Source: Streptomyces sp. TG1A-8 (GTDB taxonomy: Bacteria > Actinomycetota > Actinomycetes > Streptomycetales > Streptomycetaceae). From it: a stretch of DNA of 64,000 bases. The notes beneath the pieces were generated by a model. The model worked only from the letters and a program-made list of their open reading frames with translations, was not told the origin of the DNA and did not search any database. Location: positions 310,001 through 374,000 of the forward strand of contig NZ_JASTLB010000004.1 of the NCBI RefSeq assembly GCF_030499535.1. Direction: 5' to 3'. A program made the position numbers and the translations under genes. Shown piece after piece: positions 1 through 7,862 of this stretch (its first letter is position 1; every line of letters starts with the position of its first letter).

Positions 1-1352
1 GCAGCGGCGGCCGGGACCCCGACCTCGTTCAGGAGCGCGGACAGATGATCCGGGCGGGACGGCTGGCCGGCTCGGCGGCCCGGGAAGAGCCAGCGGGACG
101 CCGGGTTGGTGGCGGTGTTCATGTTGTCGCGGTTCGCGATGTGCTCCAGCAGCAAGTCAGCGACCGGTGCGGGAACGGGCGAGGCTGGATCCCCGAGCCT
201 CAGCAGCACGGTCTCGCCGACGCGGATCACGTCGTCGACGCTGAGCCGGACGATGCGGCTCACGGGCTGCGCGTAGAGGAGCACGATGACTCCTGCGACA
301 CGCAGACGCATCGGAATCTCCGCGTCGGTCAGCAGTCGGCCGAGGGCATCGAGGCGCTCGTCCTCGCTCAGTGCGGCCCGCCGGGAGACCTTCATAGCGG
401 GGATGGAAAGAGAGCGTCGGCAGTGGCGGCCCTGCACGGCCCAGTTGAGGAAGGCTCGCAGGCAGGTGCGGCCGTGTTCGGTGTTCTCGGCGTACCAGGC
501 GTCGATGTCGATCTGGCCGCAGGACGCGAGGGTGCTGTTGCGCTCACCGAGCCATTGCAGGAAGGCGGTAGCGTACTTGATCTGCTCGGCGGCGAACCGT
601 CGGACGCTGGGGGTGATGTGGCTTCGCTCGGCGCGGGCCCGCAGCCGAGGAAGGACGCGCCAGGTCGCGAAGAGTCTGATCGTCTTGACGTGCTCGGGAT
701 CGGCGATGTCGGCCAGGTGCCCGGGAAGCCAGCGCTGGAAGGAACAGAGATACTTGTCGACCGCGGGCAGGACTCCGCAGGTCATCAGGAGTTCTTCCAG
801 ATGAGCGGCGGCCCGCCAGGGCTGGAGCTCGTGGAAGGCGTCGTGGGTCAGCGGGACCTGGCCGAGGCCGAGCCGCCGCGGCAACTGTGAGGCGTTTCCC
901 GGCTGGCCGCGGCGCATCTCCAGCCAGGCCAGCCCGCTCCTGGGTTTGTCCATCGCCACCAGCAGGTCGAACAGCGGGACCAGCGCGGGACGGATATGAC
1001 TGGTGCCGTCGTCCAGGAGCGCGGTGAGGCGGTCGGTGAGCGTGCAGCGTTCACACAGTCGCCCGCCCAGGAGCTTGCCCTCGAATCCGCACCGTGAGCA
1101 GTCGAAGGTCTGGGAGAAGCCGGCGCAGGTAGTGCAGATCGGAGCCCCGTCACTGGGGCGGAGCCCGGGAAGGGCACGGTCCCGGCCGCATCCCGGGCAG
1201 ATGCCCCTTGTCCGGACGGCGCGGTGCGAGCAGGTCCGGCAGACATACCCGTCCGGCCAGGTGCCGGCCTTGTGTCTGCGGCGGCCGCAGCGGCAGCACT
1301 CCGCCATGTACCAGCGTTCGTACTGGTCGTCGGTGGCGTGGGAACGGGTCAT
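1..1352 (-). CDS. Zinc-ribbon tyrosine-recombinase-like protein (partial, runs off left edge)
   Basis: About 450 residues are visible, translated from ATG at 1352, with no stop before the window edge. The first ~110 residues carry six CxxC-type pairs (CCRCG, CRTC, CPGC, CTTC, CSRCG, CERC), suggesting stacked zinc ribbons. The later part resembles a tyrosine recombinase: an alpha-helical SAM-like region and a box-I-like stretch around LLYAQPVSRIVRL, which holds the first catalytic Arg. The remaining catalytic box lies outside the window. The start overlaps the stop of the XRE gene (ATGA), so the three leftward genes are translationally coupled. It probably acts with the upstream integrase on a mobile element. 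Family assignment is by eye and moderately secure. Confidence 0.7.
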   Translation of the reverse strand, partial: MTRSHATDDQYERWYMAECCRCGRRRHKAGTWPDGYVCRTCSHRAVRTRGICPGCGRDRALPGLRPSDGAPICTTCAGFSQTFDCSRCGFEGKLLGGRLCERCTLTDRLTALLDDGTSHIRPALVPLFDLLVAMDKPRSGLAWLEMRRGQPGNASQLPRRLGLGQVPLTHDAFHELQPWRAAAHLEELLMTCGVLPAVDKYLCSFQRWLPGHLADIADPEHVKTIRLFATWRVLPRLRARAERSHITPSVRRFAAEQIKYATAFLQWLGERNSTLASCGQIDIDAWYAENTEHGRTCLRAFLNWAVQGRHCRRSLSIPAMKVSRRAALSEDERLDALGRLLTDAEIPMRLRVAGVIVLLYAQPVSRIVRLSVDDVIRVGETVLLRLGDPASPVPAPVADLLLEHIANRDNMNTATNPASRWLFPGRRAGQPSRPDHLSALLNEVGVPAAA

Positions 1353-1684
1353 GCGTCGGGCAGGATGCGGGCGGCGCGGGGCCGCAGCTTTGCGACGTTC
1401 GCGGGCGGGGCGGGCAGGTCTCCGGTGGCGGTCTTGCGGACGCCGGCGTTTTCGGCGGTGGTGGCCACCAGGTCGGCCGGGGTGCAGGACAGGATGTCGC
1501 AGAGCGCGGCCATGACCTGCAACGACAGACGTTCCGGGGTGCCGGAGACCAGGCGGTGGACCTGGGAGGCGGACAGATCGATGCCCCGCTCGCGCAGCAG
1601 CGGCACCAGTTCGGTAGCCGTGAAGATCTGCTGCTGGGCCATGATCTCGCGCAGCCGCCACGTGTATCCCACCTTGCGTTTCAT
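1349..1684 (-). CDS. XRE-family DNA-binding protein (111 aa)
   Basis: A small cytoplasmic helix-turn-helix protein starting MKRKVGYTWRL. Residues ~10-70 fit the Cro/C1 fold, with the motif TATELVPLLRERGIDLS followed by the recognition helix SQVHRLVSG. The tail is basic and proline-rich. The start overlaps the integrase stop (ATGA at 1681-1684), and its own stop overlaps the next gene (1349-1352). This fixes the start and implies one operon. Likely role: recombination directionality or autoregulation of the recombinase operon. That role is inferred from position. Confidence 0.85.
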   Translation of the reverse strand: MKRKVGYTWRLREIMAQQQIFTATELVPLLRERGIDLSASQVHRLVSGTPERLSLQVMAALCDILSCTPADLVATTAENAGVRKTATGDLPAPPANVAKLRPRAARILPDA

Positions 1685-2808
1685 GCTTGCCTCCCGGTCT
1701 GGGTCTGGAGGGCCGCGGCGATGGTGGAGTCCAGGTGCCGCCGCAGGGTGCGGGTGCGAAAGTCCAAGGAGACGCAGGTGTAAAGAGAGGTGGTGCTGGC
1801 GTGCTCGTGGCCGACCTGCTCCTGGACGAAGCGCGGGTCCCAGCCGTCCTCGATGAGGTGGGTGACGTAGGACCTTCGGAAGGAGTGGAAGTCGAGTCCG
1901 TCGTCCAGGCCCAGGGCCTTGCGGTAGGCGATGAAGCGGGAGTTGAGCCGCTGGCAGCCGATCCGCATGCCCCGCTCGGAGGGCCAGGCCGCCGGGTTGT
2001 CGTCGGTGTCGAACAACGGGCGGACCTCGGTGAACCACTCGTCCAGGACGTCCGGGGTCCAGTCGAACACGGTCAGCACCCCGCGGCGCTTGGGCGGCGA
2101 GCCCTTCTTCGCCTTGCCGAACCGGACCTGGCACCGGCCGCACTCGCCGAACTCGCGTCCGTGCGGGTTGCGGCCGAAGTCGGCGGCGTCCAGCATCCGC
2201 GTCTCATTGCGCCGCAGTCCGTAGGCGTAGGCGGTCTTGAACAACGTCGCGTCGCGGAATGCGGGCAGCCAGCCCTTGCGGCTGAAGGCCCGGATGCGGG
2301 CGACCTCGTCGTCGCAGTGCGCGAAGAACGCGTGCAGCTCGGCCTTCGTGAACGCGCGCTTCTTCGCGTCCGCCTCGTTGTCCTGGACGTGCACCGCGGT
2401 GTTCCACTCGTGCACCACCTGCACCGGATGAGTGCCGAACCGCTTCTCGCAGGTCGCCGTCCACTCGTAGAGCGGATCGGTAATGAAGTGGCAGAAGGCC
2501 CGCACGGCCTCGGAGTACGAGCGGATCGTCGAGCGCTTCAGATCCCGCAGGGAGCGCAGGTCACCGAGCCACTCGTCGACCAGCGCCGGCGTCCACAGCC
2601 ACGGGTAGGCGTTCACGTAGGCCGCAAACGCCTTCACCGTGTTCTCCCGGCCCTCCACCGTCGTCCGGGCCAGATTCCGCGCGAGCTGCTGGTTGGCGAA
2701 CCCTGTCAGCATCGCCGCGAAGACCTGTTCCTCCGGCCGCAGCAGAGGTGCTCCGTCGACCATATGCAGCCCCGCCGCCCCCGGCACCGGCCCGCTGAAC
2801 CCCACCAT
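1681..2808 (-). CDS. Tyrosine recombinase / phage-type integrase (375 aa)
   Basis: Site-specific DNA recombinase. The N-terminal ~130 residues form a SAM-like core-binding domain. The C-terminal catalytic domain carries the first Arg in AYGLRRNETRML, a beta-hairpin Lys near KKGSPPKRRG, the His-x-x-Arg box in FHSFRRSYVTHL, and the final GH...Tyr in VGHEHASTTSLYTCVSL. All catalytic residues are therefore present. ATG at 2808 is chosen because a GGAGG lies eight bases upstream. The open frame continues rightward antisense to the IS3, but that extension is not coding. It heads a coupled operon with the XRE and zinc-ribbon genes. Confidence 0.9.
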   Translation of the reverse strand: MVGFSGPVPGAAGLHMVDGAPLLRPEEQVFAAMLTGFANQQLARNLARTTVEGRENTVKAFAAYVNAYPWLWTPALVDEWLGDLRSLRDLKRSTIRSYSEAVRAFCHFITDPLYEWTATCEKRFGTHPVQVVHEWNTAVHVQDNEADAKKRAFTKAELHAFFAHCDDEVARIRAFSRKGWLPAFRDATLFKTAYAYGLRRNETRMLDAADFGRNPHGREFGECGRCQVRFGKAKKGSPPKRRGVLTVFDWTPDVLDEWFTEVRPLFDTDDNPAAWPSERGMRIGCQRLNSRFIAYRKALGLDDGLDFHSFRRSYVTHLIEDGWDPRFVQEQVGHEHASTTSLYTCVSLDFRTRTLRRHLDSTIAAALQTQTGRQA

Positions 2809-2995
2809 TCCGCCACCCTCCGTCACTCGCATCAGGTGCGAGAAAACCGCATCCGATGCGAGAGGGCGGCAAATCCGCAGGCCAGCCATCCATACGAGTG
2901 ACACAGCTGGCAACCACGAGCTGAGCCCGGGACTGCTGCACGGATAGGTGACACCTGACCTGGCTTGCTGAGAGGCGGCCTGGAAGGATGTCGCA

Positions 2996-3289
2996 GTGCC
3001 CAAGCCGTATCCGAAGGAGTTCCGCGAGGACATCGTGCGGGTCGCGCGTAACCGCGAGCCCGGCGTCACGCTGGAACAGATCGCCGCCGACTTCGGCGTC
3101 CACCCGATCACTCTGTCGAAGTGGCTGCGCCGTGCCGACACCGACGAGGGCGCCAGGCCGGCAGCGGCGTCGGGTGAGTCGGCCCAGCTGCGCGAGGCCC
3201 GCAAGCGCATCCGGCTGCTGGAGCAGGAGAACGAGGTCCTCAGAAGGGCAGCGGCGTATCTATCGCAGGCGAACCTGCCGGCAAAATGA
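2996..3289 (+). CDS. IS3-family transposase OrfA
   Basis: A 97-residue helix-turn-helix protein beginning PKPYPKEFREDIVR with GTG start. The leucine-zipper-like end around RIRLLEQENEVLRRA is typical of IS3 OrfA. Its stop overlaps the ATG of OrfB (ATGATG at 3286), the usual arrangement for a -1 frameshift fusion protein. It binds the element's ends. It appears intact, but its partner OrfB is truncated, so the element is probably immobile. Confidence 0.92.
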   Translation: MPKPYPKEFREDIVRVARNREPGVTLEQIAADFGVHPITLSKWLRRADTDEGARPAAASGESAQLREARKRIRLLEQENEVLRRAAAYLSQANLPAK

Positions 3290-3906
3290 TGTACCCGCTC
3301 GTCCGCGAGCTGGCCGCCGCCGCTGCCCCTCACCGGGTGCCGGTGGCGGTGACGTGCCGGGTGCTCGGGCTGGCCCGCCAGCCCTACTACCGGTGGCTGA
3401 CCAGACCGGTCACCGACGCCGAGATGGCCGAGGCATACCGGGCCAACGCCCTGTTCGACGCGCACCGCGACGATCCAGAGTTCGGCCACCGCTTCCTGCT
3501 CGACGAGGCCCGCGCCGCCGGCGAGGCGATGGCCGAGCGGACCGCCTGGCGGATCTGCCGGGACAACGGCTGGTGGAGCGCCTTCGGCAAGCGAAGAGGC
3601 CGCGGCAAGAACGCCAAAGCCGGGCCACCGGTCCACGATGACCTGGTGCGGCGGAACTTCACCACCGACGGGCCGAACCGGTTGTGGCTGACAGACATCA
3701 CCGAGCACCCAACCGGCGAGGGCAAGCTGTATCTGTGTGCCATCAAGGACGTGTACTCCGGCCGCATCGTGGGCTATTCCATCGACGCCCGAATGAAATC
3801 CAGCCTCGCGGTGAGAGCCCTTGAATCCGCAGTGGCCCGTCGCGGCCAGGTCGCCGGATGCATTGTTCATTCCGACCGCGGGTCGCAGTTCCGCTCACGG
3901 AAGTTC
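3286..3906 (+). pseudogene. IS3 transposase OrfB, 3' truncated
   Basis: An rve/DDE integrase-fold protein, with the first Asp in LWLTDITEHP and the second in VHSDRGSQF. Similarity to IS3 OrfB stops abruptly after RSRKF near 3906. The final Glu-containing part (~60-70 residues) is missing, and the frame runs on into antisense IS6 sequence. The catalytic triad is therefore incomplete and the protein inactive. The breakpoint is shared with the truncated IS6 transposase coming from the other side. Confidence 0.88.
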
Positions 3907-3923
3907 GTGTCCGTTGTCGTACG

Positions 3924-4512
3924 TCATTCGCGTTGCCGGGTCGGCTGGTGTGAGTTCTCCGCCCGGTTGGTCAGCCCTTTGTGTGAGCGGTGCTCCACCG
4001 AGGGCATCACCTCACGGTGGGCGGCGCCGTAGGAGCGGAGCTTGCCGGTGACGATCCCCCCGCGGCGTCGACCCGGTCTTCTTGAGGAGCCGGCGGAAGA
4101 ACCGCCTGGCCGCGGCCTTGTCCCGGCGGTTGTGGACCAGGATGTCGAGCACGTTCCCGTCCTGGCCGACGGCCCGCCACAGGTACTTCCGCTCCCCGTT
4201 GACGCTGATGAAGGCCTCATTCAGATGCCACTTGTCGCCAGGCTGCGGGCGCCGACGGCGCAAGGAGTTCGCGTAGGCCTGGCCGAACTTCAGGCACCAG
4301 CGGCGGATGCTTTCACAGGAGACGATGACACCCCGCTCGAGCATCAGCTCCTCGACCTCACGGAAGCTGAGCGGGAACCCGAAGCACAGCCACACGCAAT
4401 GAGAGATGATCTCCACCGGGTACCGGTGCCCCCTGCACGACGGCAACGCGCTCTCCACGACAAGACCCTCCCGAGCATGACCATCCCATGCGATCAGCCA
4501 ACGTGACAGCAC
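3924..4512 (-). pseudogene. IS6-family transposase, frameshifted and 3' truncated
   Basis: N-terminal ~150 residues match IS6 transposases: YPVEIISHCVWLCFGF, then LMLERGVIVSCESIRRW, and the first DDE region KWHLNEAF, where Asp appears as Asn. A frame change occurs at a run of six G (minus strand, 4056-4061), and the continuing frame reads GKLRSYGAAHREVMPSVEHR. The product ends after NSHQPTRQRE at 3924, about 60 residues short of the usual length. GTG at 4512 is the likely start. A related fragment lies at 18.25 kb. The truncation abuts the IS3 OrfB break. Confidence 0.85.
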
Positions 4513-5310
4513 CTGCCTCCGTTAAGGGGCTGCCGGCGGAAGGCCCTGGGGCTGTTATGGTTCCGGTTCGGATTCTGGGGCCTTCCCCGCCGTTGGGGCG
4601 CGACCGGTCGTCGAGGTGATGCCGGGTGGTGGCGGGGCAGTGGGGAAGGAGGCTGCCGTGGTGGAGTGGCGGCCGTTGCGGGCCGGTGCCCGAGCCGGTG
4701 GCCGCGCCCCTTGCCTGGGCGGGCGCCTTCATCGGGACTTTGCTGAGCCGGCGCCGCAGGACTCCACGGACCGGGCCTGCAGCGGCGCGGTCGTGAGGGT
4801 CGCGGCGGCGGTGCTGTCCGTCGCGGCGGCCGCCGGCGCCGTAGCGCTGTCGACGGCGCAGCGCGGGACCGGTGTGTGTCGTTCTCGCCCTACCCGGTGA
4901 CTTCCATGTTCTTCCGCTCCTGGTGGAGTCGTACGATTCCATGTCGATGCCGAGGCGGGTGGCGTGCTCGACGAGTGCCGGCGGAGCCGCCGTCCGATGG
5001 GACTTTGCGGATGGCGGGGCGGGCGGCACCCACCCGGGAGATCAGACGGGTGTCGGCAACGGAGCGTGGCCAGCCACGCGAGCAAGCAGTCCGAGGGGGT
5101 CGGCGACGCTGCTCCGCTTTGCGGCCAGCCGGGACGCTGGTGAAGGTCTTCACCCTCTGCCTCTCGATCACGCACGCGGATAGCTCCCCAGGCTTGCCCT
5201 CCACGTGCCGTGACGTGGTCTGACGCAGCGGGCCGATCGTTGAGGCAAGCACGGCGCTCATGAGGGGGAAGGTTTAGCCTGAGAGCCCGGGCCGGAGAGA
5301 GGCATGGTCA
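4513..5310. other. Intergenic stretch, no convincing gene
   Basis: About 800 bases between the IS6 remnant and the first BlaI repressor. Open frames exist on both strands but none shows a recognisable domain, a good ribosome site or a plausible start. The segment near 5090-5260 keeps coding-like GC periodicity and may be the remnant of a lost gene. The BlaI promoter must lie in the right-hand end. No CTACA-TGTAG operator was seen there. Confidence 0.5.
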
Positions 5311-5736
5311 GTGCGAGACGGACACCACGACGAAGGCGGCGGGTCGTCCCGCAGGCGGGGCAGGGGGGAGTTGGAGAGCAGTGTGCTGGCTGCTCTCTGG
5401 GCAGCCGATGGCTCGTTGACGGCGAGGCAGGTCAGGGAAGTGCTGCCGGCGGACCTGGCGTACACCACGGTGCTGACGATCCTGTCGCGGCTGTACGACA
5501 AAGGGGTGCTGGTCCGGCACCGGGAGGGGCGCAGTTACGCGTACGAGCCGGCTCGGGACGAGGCGTCCCACACCGCCGAGCAGATGCGTACGCTGTTGGA
5601 GCACGGCTCCGACCGGGAGGCGGTGCTGGCCCGGTTCGTCTCCGAACTCTCCGAGCGCGACGGGCAGTTGCTGCAACGGCTGCTGGCCGGGGATGACCAC
5701 GCCGACCACGCCACGCGGTCCGGCGAAGGGCCGTGA
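5311..5736 (+). CDS. BlaI/MecI-family transcriptional repressor (copy 1)
   Basis: A 141-residue winged-helix repressor. After a basic N-terminus, the core reads LESSVLAALWAADGSLTARQV, then YTTVLTILSRLYDKGVL with the recognition helix, then the wing GRSYAYEP. The C-terminal dimerisation helices contain LEHGSDREAVLARFVSEL. BlaI proteins are dimers released from DNA when a partner M56 protease senses an envelope signal. The next gene, three bases after the stop, encodes such an M56 protein, making a classic repressor-sensor pair. GTG 5311 is the start used; an overlapping ATG at 5304 is in another frame. Confidence 0.93.
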   Translation: MRDGHHDEGGGSSRRRGRGELESSVLAALWAADGSLTARQVREVLPADLAYTTVLTILSRLYDKGVLVRHREGRSYAYEPARDEASHTAEQMRTLLEHGSDREAVLARFVSELSERDGQLLQRLLAGDDHADHATRSGEGP

Positions 5737-5739
5737 GCG

Positions 5740-6804
5740 GTGCGGATCAGCGTCTACATCCCGTTTCTTCTCACCGTCGTCCTCGCGGCGTTCGCACCCC
5801 GGTCGGCGCGGCGGCTGCCTCCGTGTCCGGCCGCCTGGGCACTGGCCTGCGTTGCGCTGGTCACGGTGGTCGGCTGGCTGGGGTCGCTGGCCCTGCTGGC
5901 GTTCACCGGGCTCGCGCAGATGCCCGAGGTCGCCGAGGAAGGACGCTGGTCGGTGTCGGCGTTGCGCGCCGCGGACCCGGTGCACCTCGTCATCGCGGTG
6001 GGCAGCGCGCTCGCCCTGCTCATCGCGAGCGTGGCCCTCGCAGCCGCCGCTGTACGCCAGGCCCGCCACGTCAGGTGGGCGCGGCGGGAGTGCGCGCGGC
6101 TGCCCGGCGACACCGAGCTGGTCGTGCTCGATGACGACTCCCCGCTGGCGTTCGCGCTGCCCGGTGCACCGGGGCGGATCGTGGTGTCCCGGGGCATGCT
6201 GCGCTGCCTCGCCGATGGCGAGCGGGAGGCGCTGCTGGCGCACGAGCGGGCCCATCTGCGGTGCGGGCACCATGTCTTCCAGACCGTCTGGCGGCTCGCG
6301 GCGGCCGCGAATCCGCTGCTGCGGCCGCTGGCCACCGCGGGCGACTTCGTCCTGAAGCGCTGGGCCGACGAGGTGGCGGCGCGTGCCGGCGACCGTACGG
6401 TCGCCGCCCGCGCGGTGGCCCGGGCCGCCCTCGCGTCCACCGCGCACTCGTCCCGGGGCGCGGCGCTGGCCGCGACCGGCGGCGCGGTCCCGCAGCGGGT
6501 TCGGGCCCTGCTGGCGCCACCGCCCCGGCTCCGCGTCCTGCCTTTCGTCGTGGGCGGGATGCTGCTCGGCCTGTGCTGCGCGAGCCTGGCCAACGCGGCC
6601 TCCGACAGCGAGGCGATGGTCGACAGCGCCCAGTACGCGACATATGCGGCGTCCGCCCACCGACCCGCGCCCGGGCACCGGTCCGGCGTCCGCGGTGACG
6701 GGGCCGACGCCGATGAGCGGCGGGACCGCATGCAGCACGGGCAGCAGTCACCAGTGCCGCACACCGGTCAGACACACGAGGGCGCCGCCGTCGGCCAGGA
6801 CTGA
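5740..6804 (+). CDS. M56-family membrane metalloprotease, BlaR-like without sensor domain (copy 1)
   Basis: A 354-residue inner-membrane protein with N-terminal transmembrane segments at about residues 5-20, 30-55 and 85-110. A cytoplasmic M56 zinc protease domain carries the HExxH motif HERAH (LLAHERAHLRCGHH), and a further transmembrane helix lies near residues 265-290. Unlike BlaR1 it has no penicillin-binding sensor domain, only a ~60-residue polar tail. It probably inactivates the upstream BlaI repressor in response to an unknown envelope cue. GTG start three bases after the blaI stop; co-transcribed. Confidence 0.9.
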   Translation: MRISVYIPFLLTVVLAAFAPRSARRLPPCPAAWALACVALVTVVGWLGSLALLAFTGLAQMPEVAEEGRWSVSALRAADPVHLVIAVGSALALLIASVALAAAAVRQARHVRWARRECARLPGDTELVVLDDDSPLAFALPGAPGRIVVSRGMLRCLADGEREALLAHERAHLRCGHHVFQTVWRLAAAANPLLRPLATAGDFVLKRWADEVAARAGDRTVAARAVARAALASTAHSSRGAALAATGGAVPQRVRALLAPPPRLRVLPFVVGGMLLGLCCASLANAASDSEAMVDSAQYATYAASAHRPAPGHRSGVRGDGADADERRDRMQHGQQSPVPHTGQTHEGAAVGQD

Positions 6805-7006
6805 CCGAGGACGCCGGGAGGGTCGTGGCAGATCCGATGGGGCGCCGGCCGGAGGCCGGTGTCACCGCCGCCGCGCCGTCGACTGGCCCAGGCAATCGGA
6901 GTGTTCGGGCGGCGATCGGGCGTTCGGATCGCGTGTCGGGTCGGCGTCGTGGTTGGGCGCGATGTCCGGGGGGAGCCGTTTCCGGGTAAGTCGGAGGCGC
7001 TCTTCG

Positions 7007-7765
7007 TCACCTGGCCCGCCGCAGGTGCGTGAGCGGTTGCAGCCGTGAGCGCAGGCCCCACACGGTGACGCGCCCCAGTGCCTCGGTGACGATGGACCGG
7101 TTCATTTTGCTGGCACCGTGCCGCCGCTCCACGAAGGTGATCGGCACCTCGGCGACCCGGAATCCCCGCTCGACCGTGCGGCGCAGCAGATCGACCTGGA
7201 AGCAGTACCCCTGGGACTCGACGTCCTCCAGGCCGATCCCCTCCAGTGTGTGCTGCCGGAACGCCCGGAAGCCGCCGGTCACATCGCGGACCGGCAACCG
7301 CAGCAGAAGGCGGGAGTAGGCGCTGCCGCCCCGCGAGAGCCACCTGCGGGAGGCGGGCCAGTCGACCGCCTGGCCCCCGGGCACCCAGCGGGAGCCGAGA
7401 ACCAGGTCGGCGCCCCTGTCGAGCACCGAGAGCAGGCGCGGCAGTTCCTCGGGGCGGTGGGAGCCGTCGGCGTCCATCTCGACCAGCACGTCGTAGCCGC
7501 GTTCCATGCCCCAGCGGAAACCGGCGAGGTAGGCGGCGCCCAGGCCCTGCTTGCCGGGACGGTGCAGGACGTGGACGTGGTCGTCGTCCTCCGCCAGTTC
7601 GTCGGCGATCTTTCCGGTGCCGTCCGGGCTGTTGTCGTCGGCGATCAGCAGATGCGCGTGGGGGACGGCGGAGCGGAGCCTGCTGGTCACGGCGGTGATG
7701 TTGTCCGCCTCGTTGTACGTGGGGACGACGACCAGGATGCGGGCCGCATCGGTGTCGTTGTTCAT
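7007..7765 (-). CDS. Polyprenol monophosphomannose synthase-like GT2 glycosyltransferase
   Basis: A 252-residue GT-A fold enzyme. The nucleotide-binding start is ILVVVPTYNEADNI, followed by ADDNSPDGTG. The metal-binding motif is DADGSH (VEMDADGSHRP), and GGFRAF and FVERRHGASKM are the typical acceptor-side motifs. Known family members transfer mannose from GDP-mannose to polyprenyl phosphate at the inner face of the membrane. This copy is the single-domain form with no transmembrane tail. It is divergent from the GT-C glycosyltransferase that could use its product, and a BlaI-type operator lies between the two. Confidence 0.9.
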   Translation of the reverse strand: MNNDTDAARILVVVPTYNEADNITAVTSRLRSAVPHAHLLIADDNSPDGTGKIADELAEDDDHVHVLHRPGKQGLGAAYLAGFRWGMERGYDVLVEMDADGSHRPEELPRLLSVLDRGADLVLGSRWVPGGQAVDWPASRRWLSRGGSAYSRLLLRLPVRDVTGGFRAFRQHTLEGIGLEDVESQGYCFQVDLLRRTVERGFRVAEVPITFVERRHGASKMNRSIVTEALGRVTVWGLRSRLQPLTHLRRAR

Positions 7766-7813
7766 GGGCAGCGCCTTTCCCTCTCTGTGGAACCGCCGTC
7801 GGCGATCTCTCCT

Positions 7814-7826
7814 CTACAAGATGTAG
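7814..7826. promoter_or_regulatory. BlaI-type operator between mannose synthase and GT-C genes
   Basis: CTACA-AGA-TGTAG, a perfect inverted repeat with 5-base arms. It lies in the 97-base divergent spacer, where it could repress both genes. It matches the CTACA/TGTAG half-sites upstream of the second blaI gene at 12.0 kb and the TACA/TGTA core known for BlaI operators. Confidence 0.72.
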
Positions 7827-7862
7827 TAGGTGATCGCCGGGTTGCTTTCAGGGAGAATCCAT

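Noticed and set aside
2809..3870. Leftward open frame extending the integrase by ~350 residues
   Set aside because: It runs antisense through the IS3 genes, has no domain, and a good ribosome site exists at the 2808 start.
4890..5261. Leftward 123-codon frame in the gap before the first blaI
   Set aside because: No domain, low-complexity Arg-rich part and no ribosome site.
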